Positions 1 through 5,732 of a stretch of 6,816 nucleotides of DNA are shown here, piece by piece. The translations under genes and the position numbers were made by a program. Source of the DNA: CAZVFE01 sp964626405 (lineage in GTDB: Bacteria > Bacteroidota > Bacteroidia > Cytophagales > Spirosomataceae); contig CAZVFE010000079.1 in NCBI GenBank assembly GCA_964626405.1, forward strand, positions 1-6,816, given 5' to 3'. The notes under the pieces were generated by a model that did no database searches, was not told the DNA's origin, and saw only the letters and a list, made by a program, of their open reading frames with translations. How positions within the stretch are numbered: position 1 is the stretch's first letter; each line of letters opens with the position of its first letter.

Positions 1-8
1 TTTTCGGT

Positions 9-494
9 TTATAATTTAATTTCCATAATATAATCATCCATCACAAATCCCTCTCCGATATCTAATACAATTTCTTTTCGAATGGCAAATTTATTTCTCA
101 AATAGAATTTTACTGCGGCATTATATTTATTCACATTCAATATTAAATATTCTCGGTTCCAAGCTTTCGCCTGAGCAATACACGTATTTAATAAATGATA
201 TCCTATTCCTTTACATTTTAAATCAGGTAAACGATATAATTTATGCAATTTAACGTCTTTTTCATCTAAGATACTTATTCCTGCATAGCCTACAAATTCT
301 CCATCCAATTCAGCCAAATAATAAACATAGCCTTCTTGAATTTCTTTTTCAACAGTTTCTTTGGAATACATCCATTTCAACATATACTCAATCTGTTCGG
401 CACTAATTACGTTTTTATACGCAATTGGCCAAATACGCTTTGCCAAATCTTCTATTATGGCTGCATGTTCTACTTGGGCTTGAATGATCGTCAT
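9..494 (-). CDS. GNAT-family N-acetyltransferase
   Basis: A 161-residue single-domain protein of the GNAT fold, which transfers an acetyl group from acetyl-CoA to an amine; the substrate cannot be read from sequence. The acetyl-CoA pyrophosphate-binding motif A is seen as KLYRLPDLKCKGIGYHLL at about residues 85-102, with KCKGIG (93-98) matching the Q/R-x-x-G-x-G/A pattern except that Lys takes the first place. Motif B is the NVNKYNAAVKFYLRNKF stretch (120-136), typical of the family, where a Tyr often serves as general acid. There is no signal peptide or membrane segment, so it should be cytosolic. The ATG lies 12 bases after the pyrF stop with no clear ribosome binding site, so it probably shares the pyrF transcript. 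Length is normal for a free-standing GNAT. A more exact role (polyamine, amino-acid or ribosomal-protein acetylation) would be guesswork. Confidence 0.9.
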   Translation of the reverse strand: MTIIQAQVEHAAIIEDLAKRIWPIAYKNVISAEQIEYMLKWMYSKETVEKEIQEGYVYYLAELDGEFVGYAGISILDEKDVKLHKLYRLPDLKCKGIGYHLLNTCIAQAKAWNREYLILNVNKYNAAVKFYLRNKFAIRKEIVLDIGEGFVMDDYIMEIKL

Positions 495-506
495 ATAATT
501 TTCTAC

Positions 507-1328
507 TTAGCAATATTTATCCAATAAATCAGACATGGATTCTTGTAAAATCTTGGCCTCTTTTTTTGCTGAAGAATACGTATCTTCTCCTGCATAAATG
601 ATTCCTCTCGCAGAATTAACTAATAAACCACAATTTTTGTTGATCCCATGTTTTACTACCTCTTCCAAGGAACCTCCTTGAGCTCCTACCCCAGGAACCA
701 AAAGAAAATGGTCAGGAATAATTTGTCGGATACCATCCAAATATTCCGGACGAGTGGCTCCAACCACATACATCATATTGTCTATACTTCCCCATTTCTG
801 AGATTTCTCCAATACTTCTTCGTATAATTTTTTACCTTGGGCATCCTCAAATAATTGAAAGTCCAATCCCCCAGCATTCGAAGTTAGAGCCAATAATATC
901 ACCCATTTATTTTCAAATTCAAGAAAAGGAGAAACGGAATCTATTCCCATATATGGTGCTACCGTTACGGAATCAAAGTCTAAACCCGCACTTGATTTTT
1001 CAAAAAAAGTCTGTGCATACATTTTGGAAGTATTTCCAATATCCCCTCTTTTGGCATCTGCAATAGTGAAAATTTCCTTCGGAATATAATCCATCGTTTT
1101 CGCCAATGCCTCCCAACCTTTTGGTCCCATAGCCTCATAAAAAGCAATATTGGGTTTATAGGCTACGGCATATTCCGCTGTTGCATCTATTACCGCTTTA
1201 TTAAAGCTAAAAACTGGATCTGATTCAGAAAGGAATTTTTGAGGAATTTTTCTGATATCCGTATCCAAACCAACACATAAAAAAGAAGATTTTGCTTTAA
1301 TTTGTTGGACTAGCTGGGAATAATTCAT
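507..1328 (-). CDS. pyrF: Orotidine-5'-phosphate decarboxylase, type 2
   Basis: Catalyses the last step of de novo UMP synthesis, OMP to UMP plus CO2, in the cytosol. The 273-residue length and the motifs fit the longer 'type 2' PyrF group rather than the shorter E. coli-like enzyme. FLCVGLDTD (16-24) is the first beta strand with substrate-binding Asp. ADAKRGDIGNT (90-100) carries the catalytic Asp91/Lys93/Asp96 set, and DAKRGD is the signature of this group. VPGVGAQGG (211-219) and VNSARGIIYA (237-246) form the phosphate-binding end of the TIM barrel. All expected catalytic residues are present and the gene looks intact. The start ATG is the only sensible one, 22 bases downstream of a perfect TAATTTTG promoter box on the same strand. 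It is followed by the GNAT gene and is divergent from rfbC; the other pyrimidine genes here (pyrR, pyrB) are on the opposite strand in a separate unit. Confidence 0.97.
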   Translation of the reverse strand: MNYSQLVQQIKAKSSFLCVGLDTDIRKIPQKFLSESDPVFSFNKAVIDATAEYAVAYKPNIAFYEAMGPKGWEALAKTMDYIPKEIFTIADAKRGDIGNTSKMYAQTFFEKSSAGLDFDSVTVAPYMGIDSVSPFLEFENKWVILLALTSNAGGLDFQLFEDAQGKKLYEEVLEKSQKWGSIDNMMYVVGATRPEYLDGIRQIIPDHFLLVPGVGAQGGSLEEVVKHGINKNCGLLVNSARGIIYAGEDTYSSAKKEAKILQESMSDLLDKYC

Positions 1329-1350
1329 AGGATTCTTCGATATTTTTCTT

Positions 1351-1358
1351 CAAAATTA
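1351..1358 (-). promoter_or_regulatory. Bacteroidota-type -7 promoter box for pyrF
   Basis: On the minus strand the sequence reads TAATTTTG, an exact match to the Bacteroidota -7 consensus TAnnTTTG, ending 22 bases before the pyrF ATG. No convincing -33 TTG is seen about 20 bases further upstream, so the call rests on the -7 box, its position, and the identical octamer before pyrR and the M16 gene. It would drive pyrF and the downstream acetyltransferase gene with a leader of roughly 15-20 bases. Confidence 0.55.
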
Positions 1359-1405
1359 AGAAATAAATGGATAAATTTATGCTAATAATTAATATTCCCC
1401 CATTT

Positions 1406-1945
1406 ATGCAATTTCAAACTTGTGAATTTCCTGGTTTAGTAGAATGTTTACCTACAAAATATCCAGATGAAAGAGGCCACTTTTATGAATCCTATAACCA
1501 GAAAAAATTCTCAGAAATTGGCATTTCCGAAAACTTTGTTCAAGATAATTTTTCTTATTCATTAAAAGGAGTAATTCGGGGATTACATTTTCAACATAAT
1601 CCTAAAGGACAGGGGAAATTAGTTCGTTGTATGACGGGCTCCGTAATGGATGTAGTGGTAGATTTAAGAAAAGATTCACCCACCTTCGGAAAACATAAAT
1701 CCATCTTTTTAAATGCTGAATTAGGAAATATGTTATACATTCCTGTAGGATTTGCTCATGGTTTCATCGCTTTAGAAAAAACCATTTTTGTTTATAAATG
1801 CACTGAATTTTGGAATAAAGAATCCGAGGATGGAATTCGCTTTGATGATCCTAGTTTGAATATTCAATGGGGAGAGAAAAACCCAATAGTTTCAGCGAAA
1901 GATTTAGAACTTCCTTTATTCGATCCAAACAAATCTTATTTTTAA
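1406..1945 (+). CDS. rfbC: dTDP-4-dehydrorhamnose 3,5-epimerase family protein (RmlC/RfbC-like)
   Basis: Cupin-fold epimerase that in the classical pathway inverts C3 and C5 of dTDP-4-keto-6-deoxyglucose during dTDP-L-rhamnose synthesis for surface polysaccharides. With the ATG at 1406 the protein is 179 residues and begins MQFQTCEFPGL, the usual start of the family; the in-frame ATG at 1367 adds 13 unmatched residues. Seen in order: DERGHFYESY (21-30), VIRGLHFQ with catalytic-type His61, QGKLVRC with Lys71 (69-75), YIPVGFAHGF with His118 (111-120), VYKCTEFW with Tyr130 (129-136) and SAKD with Asp166 (163-166). The catalytic His/Tyr/Asp set is thus intact. The TEFW segment has Phe135-Trp136 where the Salmonella enzyme, as I recall it, has Tyr-Tyr. 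No other dTDP-sugar gene is next to it, so its exact sugar substrate is inferred. It lies between pyrF (divergent) and pyrR (same strand, 42-base gap with its own promoter). Confidence 0.9.
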   Translation: MQFQTCEFPGLVECLPTKYPDERGHFYESYNQKKFSEIGISENFVQDNFSYSLKGVIRGLHFQHNPKGQGKLVRCMTGSVMDVVVDLRKDSPTFGKHKSIFLNAELGNMLYIPVGFAHGFIALEKTIFVYKCTEFWNKESEDGIRFDDPSLNIQWGEKNPIVSAKDLELPLFDPNKSYF

Positions 1946-1948
1946 TAT

Positions 1949-1980
1949 TTTGATAATTAAAGTTTATTTCTCTAATTTTG
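1949..1980 (+). promoter_or_regulatory. Promoter of pyrR-pyrB (TTTG-N20-TAATTTTG)
   Basis: A -33 element TTTG (1949-1952) is separated by 20 bases from a perfect -7 element TAATTTTG (1973-1980), which matches the known Bacteroidota housekeeping promoter in both sequence and spacing. The pyrR ATG starts only 7 bases after the -7 box, so transcription should begin at or within a few bases of the start codon. This predicts a leaderless or nearly leaderless mRNA and leaves no space for a leader attenuator. Confidence 0.75.
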
Positions 1981-1987
1981 TATAATA

Positions 1988-2527
1988 ATGGAACGTAAGC
2001 TCATTCTTTCCAGTCCTTTACTTGAAATAACAATCTCTCGGTTATGTCAAGAAATCATTGAAAATAAAATTGAAGGTATTGAAACTGTAATAATTGGTTT
2101 ACAGCCAAGAGGTGTATTTTTTGCTAAAAGATTAAAGGAAACTTTAGACAAAGAAACAAACGAAAAATATTCTTTCGGAAAAATAGATGCGAGCTTTTAC
2201 CGCGATGATATTCGTTCAAAAGGAGAAATTATCAAACCCAATGAAACTGAAATCAATTTTCTATTGGAAAACAAAAGGGTCATTTTAGTGGATGATGTAA
2301 TTGCCACCGGAAGAATGGTACGAGCAGCCTTAGATGCAATGAATTCCTTTGGAAGACCTTTTAAAGTAGAACTTTGCGTTTTAATCGATCGAATTTACAA
2401 CCGAGATTTACCGATTTCTGCGGATTATGTTGGTAAAAAAGTTAATACCCTAGAAACTGAAAAAGTTTTAGTTGAATATAAAGAACAAGGATTTAAAGAA
2501 GATAAAATTTGGTTAATAACGAAGTAA
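1988..2527 (+). CDS. pyrR: PyrR family protein (uracil phosphoribosyltransferase-like pyr regulator)
   Basis: A 179-residue type I phosphoribosyltransferase-fold protein of the PyrR family. In Bacillus, PyrR binds UMP and pyr mRNA to promote attenuation and also has weak uracil phosphoribosyltransferase activity. Seen here: GLQPRGVFFAKRL (37-49), the FYRDDI segment typical of PyrR (70-75), the PRPP loop VILVDDVIATGRM (98-110), and the C-terminal DRIYNRDLPISADYVGKKV region (134-152) that is diagnostic for PyrR over other PRTases. The PRPP loop ends in Met110 where DDxxxTGxT would have Thr. Several positions recalled as RNA-contacting in B. subtilis PyrR are changed (see findings). The stop is 3 bases before pyrB, so the two are co-transcribed from the promoter just upstream. 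Family membership is firm; the regulatory mechanism is not shown, and a metabolic or non-RNA role is possible. Confidence 0.93.
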   Translation: MERKLILSSPLLEITISRLCQEIIENKIEGIETVIIGLQPRGVFFAKRLKETLDKETNEKYSFGKIDASFYRDDIRSKGEIIKPNETEINFLLENKRVILVDDVIATGRMVRAALDAMNSFGRPFKVELCVLIDRIYNRDLPISADYVGKKVNTLETEKVLVEYKEQGFKEDKIWLITK

Positions 2528-2530
2528 TAT

Positions 2531-3451
2531 ATGCTTAGCTCACCACATTTACTTGGGATAAAAGATTTAACGAGAGAAGGATTAGAATCCATCATGGCAA
2601 CTGCCAAAGAATTCAAATCCGTCATTAATCGTCCGATAAAAAAGACCCCAGCATTGAATGATATTACAATCGCCAATGTATTCTTTGAAAATTCAACGCG
2701 AACAAGACTTTCCTTCGAACTTGCAGAAAAAAGACTCTCTGCAGATGTAGTTAATTTTTCAGCTTCCGGAAGCTCAGTAAAAAAAGGTGAAACCCTTTTA
2801 GATACGGTTAATAATATCTTAGCCATGAAAGTAGACATGATTGTCATGCGACATGAAAGTCCGGGTGCTCCCCATTTTTTATCCAAGCATATCAAAGCAA
2901 ATATTATCAACGCAGGAGATGGTACTCATGAGCATCCTACTCAAGCCTTGCTTGATTCTTATTCACTTAGAGAAAAATTAGGAGAAGATTTAGAAGGAAA
3001 AAATATTGCCATCATCGGGGATATCCTCCACTCAAGAGTTGCCCTTTCCAATATCCTTGCCCTGAAACTTCAAGGGGCAAATATAAGAATCTGTGGCCCT
3101 TCCACCTTAATACCAAAACATATTCTGGAATTAGGGGTAGAGGTCTCACATAATGTAGAAGAAACCTTAAATTGGTGCGATGCAGCAAACGTTTTGAGAA
3201 TCCAATTAGAACGTCAGCAAATAAAATACTTCCCTTCCTTAAGAGAATATTCACAAAGCTTTGGAATCAATAGAGCCATGCTTGAAAGATTGGACAAAGA
3301 AATTGTATTAATGCACCCAGGCCCTATCAACAGAGGAGTAGAACTTTCTTCAGATGCAGCAGATTCCCCTCATTCTATCATACTTGATCAGGTGGAAAAT
3401 GGAGTGGCCGTAAGAATGGCTGTCTTATACCTTCTTGCAAGAAAAAATTAA
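2531..3451 (+). CDS. pyrB: Aspartate carbamoyltransferase catalytic subunit
   Basis: Condenses carbamoyl phosphate with L-aspartate to N-carbamoyl-L-aspartate, the second step of UMP synthesis, in the cytosol. At 306 residues it has the standard ATCase catalytic-chain length. Carbamoyl-phosphate domain: FFENSTRTRLSFE (51-63) with the STRTR loop, the SSVKKGE loop (81-87) supplying the lysine from the neighbouring subunit, MRHES (106-110) and HEHPTQAL (133-140). Aspartate domain: GDILHSRVALSN (163-174) with Arg169, VLRIQLER (221-228) with Arg223 and Gln225, and HPGPINRG (262-269). These all correspond to known ligand-binding residues of the E. coli enzyme. No pyrI regulatory-chain gene follows, because the next gene is convergent. 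This and the pyrR partner suggest an unregulated Bacillus-like trimer, although pyrI could lie elsewhere. It is the second gene of the pyrR-pyrB unit, and its stop overlaps the stop of the opposing GT9 gene. Confidence 0.97.
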   Translation: MLSSPHLLGIKDLTREGLESIMATAKEFKSVINRPIKKTPALNDITIANVFFENSTRTRLSFELAEKRLSADVVNFSASGSSVKKGETLLDTVNNILAMKVDMIVMRHESPGAPHFLSKHIKANIINAGDGTHEHPTQALLDSYSLREKLGEDLEGKNIAIIGDILHSRVALSNILALKLQGANIRICGPSTLIPKHILELGVEVSHNVEETLNWCDAANVLRIQLERQQIKYFPSLREYSQSFGINRAMLERLDKEIVLMHPGPINRGVELSSDAADSPHSIILDQVENGVAVRMAVLYLLARKN

Positions 3452-4476
3452 GCCTTCAAAAAGCGCGAAATTTCAGAACGAACCCGATTAACCTTAATCC
3501 CATTTCCACAAAGAAAATGAGAGGCAGGACAGGCTTTTTTACCATGTTTACCACAAGGCTTACAATTTAATTCTTCTTCATATTCCAAAATAACAGATTG
3601 ATCTGCCAAAGGGGTAAAACCAAATTTTGGACTTGTAGAACAAAATAAGGCAATAGTAGGAATATTCATTGCAGATGCGATATGTAGGGGACCAGAATCA
3701 TTCACAAGGGCAATCCTTGCGGTTCCAATTACCTGATTCAATTCCTTAAGATCTAACTTTCCTGCTAAATTGATTAAATTTTTCCCTTGAATTTCTTTTT
3801 CAATTTCATCACATAAGGTCTTTTCCGCCCCAGCTCCAGACATTACCCAATTCCATTCTTGAGGAGAATTCTTGATCAATTCAACCCAATGATCTTTGGG
3901 CCAACGCTTCGTCTCCCAAACAGATCCAGGAGCAAAAAATATATAATTCAAATCTGATAAAGATGCATATTGGGGAGCCTTAAGCCTTGGTTTTAAAGCA
4001 GGTTTCCCATCTTCAAAAAACTGATTATTTCGTTCAATCTCATGCATCCCATTTCCCATTCCATGATTAAATCGTCTGTGAAAGAAAAAAGAAAGGGGAT
4101 TTTCCTTATAACCCAAGACTTTCTTGGCACCAATCGTAGTAGCCAATAATCCCATTCCAAAAAAACGTTGAAAGACCATTACCTCATCAAAACCAATCGC
4201 CCGAAACTCCTTATTTAATGCCCACCATGATTTCCTCTTATTTTTTTTGTCATAAACATGTACCGTCAGTTGATCATAATAGGGATAATCAGATAAAATA
4301 GTTTCTAATCCTTTTCGAACTAAAACATGAACTTCTTTATTTTTATCTGAAGAAAATAGCTTTTCCAATACAGAGGTGATTAATACTAAATCACCCAAGA
4401 AAGCTGTCTGAATCAATAAATATTTTTTCTTGATCAAAGAAATTAGGCTTTTTTGTAAATATAGGCAAAAATGCAT
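3448..4476 (-). CDS. GT9-family glycosyltransferase (ADP-heptose:LPS heptosyltransferase-like)
   Basis: A 342-residue GT-B glycosyltransferase of family 9, the family of WaaC/WaaF enzymes that add heptose to the lipopolysaccharide inner core on the cytosolic face of the membrane. The N-terminal domain opens with YLLIQTAFLGDLVLITSVLEKL (19-40), whose AFLGD Asp29 corresponds to the catalytic Asp. The C-terminal domain has FAPGSVWETKRWP (181-193) and the nucleotide-sugar site VNDSGPLHIASAMNIPTIALF (258-278), followed by FGFTPL. A late cysteine cluster, CKPC-x7-C-x6-C (Cys305, 308, 316, 323), is seen in many members of the family. The ATG at 4476 gives an extra 13 residues before the usual family start; a TTG at 4437 (MIKKKYLLIQ...) would fit family alignments better, so the true start is open. 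It is convergent with pyrB and head-to-head with the M16 gene. The sugar donor is not proven, and no other LPS genes adjoin it. Confidence 0.88.
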   Translation of the reverse strand: MHFCLYLQKSLISLIKKKYLLIQTAFLGDLVLITSVLEKLFSSDKNKEVHVLVRKGLETILSDYPYYDQLTVHVYDKKNKRKSWWALNKEFRAIGFDEVMVFQRFFGMGLLATTIGAKKVLGYKENPLSFFFHRRFNHGMGNGMHEIERNNQFFEDGKPALKPRLKAPQYASLSDLNYIFFAPGSVWETKRWPKDHWVELIKNSPQEWNWVMSGAGAEKTLCDEIEKEIQGKNLINLAGKLDLKELNQVIGTARIALVNDSGPLHIASAMNIPTIALFCSTSPKFGFTPLADQSVILEYEEELNCKPCGKHGKKACPASHFLCGNGIKVNRVRSEISRFLKA

Positions 4477-4484
4477 TAATTTTG
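4452..4484 (+). promoter_or_regulatory. Promoter of the M16 peptidase-hemW unit (TTTG-N21-TAATTTTG)
   Basis: TTTG at 4452-4455 and a perfect -7 box TAATTTTG at 4477-4484 with a 21-base spacer match the Bacteroidota promoter. The ATG at 4494 follows 9 bases after the box, so the leader should be only a few bases. The box lies where an upstream TTG at 4482 would begin the reading frame, which argues for ATG 4494 as the real start. The -33 element falls inside the 5' end of the opposing GT9 gene if that gene starts at 4476. Confidence 0.72.
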
Positions 4485-4493
4485 CACATTCTT

Positions 4494-5732
4494 ATGAGCA
4501 ACAATATTAAAATTCATACTCTTTCAAACGGAATCCGCGTGGTTCATAAACAAGTTTTTTCTACGGAAGTTTCCCATGTTGGAATCATGCTTGACGTAGG
4601 AAGTAGAGATGAATCTTATGAAAATCAGGGAACAGCCCATTTTTGGGAACACATGGCCTTTAAAGGAACTAAAACCAGAAATAATCTTCAAATAATTAAT
4701 TATCTAGAAGTTTTTGGAGGTGAATTAAACGCCTATACGACCAAGGAAAAGGTTTGTTTTCATGCTTCTATCTTGCATAATCATCTTGAAAAAGCCTTGA
4801 AATTATTAACCGATATCACCTTTAATTCTACCTTTCCCCAAAAGGAAATAGAAAAGGAAAAAACGGTAATCTTGGAGGAAATGGCGATGTATTATGATAG
4901 TCCTGAGGATGCCATACAAGATGATTTCGATGAAATTCTATTCCCCAATCATAGCTTGGGAATGAATATTTTGGGCAAACAAGAAACGGTAAATTCAGTC
5001 AGTACAGAATCTTTACGAAAATTTTTCGAAGAAAATATTGATACCCACAAGATTGTAGTTTCGGTGGTTGGAAAACAATCCCATGAACTAATCTTTAAAA
5101 TGGCAGAAAAACATCTTTCTTCCATCCCAGAAAAAAAGACCAATCGAATAAGAACTGCTCCAATTTTTAATAAACCAATTGAAAAAATAGTCAATAGACA
5201 TTCTACTCAAGCTCAAGTGGCCTTAGGAAGAAATTCCTTTCAAATAGACCACCCAGATAGAATGCCCTTTTTCATGCTAATTAATTTATTGGGCGGACCA
5301 GGCATGAATTCCATATTGAATTTGGCTGTTAGAGAGAAAAAAGGCTTAACCTATCAAATTGAAGCTTCTTTTACTTCTTATATTGATTCTGGTTTCTGGG
5401 CAATTTATTTCGGAACAGAGAAAAAACAAGTCAATAAAGCTTTAAAAATCATATTCCAAGAATTTGATAAATTAAGAAATAAAAGCTTATCTGTAAACCA
5501 ATTGACCAAGGTAAAAACACAATTAAAAGGTCAGTTGGCCATGGCAGAGGAATCCAATTCGAATTTTATGCTCATGATGGCTAAAACCTTATTGGATAAA
5601 GAAAAAATTGAAACCTTAAAAGAGGTTTTTGAACGAATCGAAGGAGTTGAACCCTCAGATATTCAACGTTTGGCAAATGAAATGTTATTGGAGGATCAAT
5701 TATCCCGACTAATATTTGAGCCGCAAGCCTAA
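4494..5732 (+). CDS. M16-family zinc peptidase (processing-peptidase-like)
   Basis: A 412-residue metallopeptidase of the pitrilysin (M16) family, size and layout typical of M16B enzymes related to mitochondrial processing peptidase, which work as dimers closing on a peptide substrate. The inverted zinc motif HxxEH is seen as HFWEH (His49, Glu52, His53), with the third ligand Glu129 in VILEEM (125-130) at the expected spacing of about 75 residues, so the site looks active. The N-terminal strand begins at once (HTLSNGIRVVHK, 8-19) with no signal peptide, suggesting a cytosolic protein. The second half has LLGGPGMNSILN (265-276) and the REKKGLTYQI segment (280-289), whose Arg280/Tyr287 match the R/Y pair of the C-terminal M16 domain. 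The ATG at 4494 is preferred over an in-frame TTG at 4482. It overlaps the next gene by one base, implying co-translation. The natural substrate is unknown. Confidence 0.94.
   Translation: MSNNIKIHTLSNGIRVVHKQVFSTEVSHVGIMLDVGSRDESYENQGTAHFWEHMAFKGTKTRNNLQIINYLEVFGGELNAYTTKEKVCFHASILHNHLEKALKLLTDITFNSTFPQKEIEKEKTVILEEMAMYYDSPEDAIQDDFDEILFPNHSLGMNILGKQETVNSVSTESLRKFFEENIDTHKIVVSVVGKQSHELIFKMAEKHLSSIPEKKTNRIRTAPIFNKPIEKIVNRHSTQAQVALGRNSFQIDHPDRMPFFMLINLLGGPGMNSILNLAVREKKGLTYQIEASFTSYIDSGFWAIYFGTEKKQVNKALKIIFQEFDKLRNKSLSVNQLTKVKTQLKGQLAMAEESNSNFMLMMAKTLLDKEKIETLKEVFERIEGVEPSDIQRLANEMLLEDQLSRLIFEPQA

Noticed and set aside
1372..1379. TAAATTTA as a -7 box for rfbC
   Set aside because: It matches TAnnTTTG at all but the last base and would suit a start at 1406, but no TTG lies about 20 bases upstream and such AT-rich matches are easy to find by chance here.
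1367..1405. Upstream ATG at 1367 as the start of rfbC
   Set aside because: The 13 added residues (MDKFMLIINIPPF) precede the usual family start MQFQTCEFPGL, and the first codons lie in the AT-rich divergent promoter region. The ATG at 1406 gives the standard family length.
1946..1987. Terminator or riboswitch between rfbC and pyrR
   Set aside because: The 42 bases hold only the promoter elements; no stable hairpin or GC-rich stem is visible.
2425..2910. 161-codon minus-strand open frame over the end of pyrR and start of pyrB
   Set aside because: It lies antisense to two clearly conserved genes, has no recognisable motifs, and is explained as a shadow frame.
4434..4476. N-terminal signal or membrane anchor in the GT9 protein (MHFCLYLQKSLISLI)
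   Set aside because: The segment is short, broken by Gln and Lys, and may not be translated at all if the TTG at 4437 is the start.
4482..4493. TTG at 4482 as the M16 start
   Set aside because: It lies within the -7 promoter box and before the expected transcription start; ATG at 4494 begins the typical family sequence.
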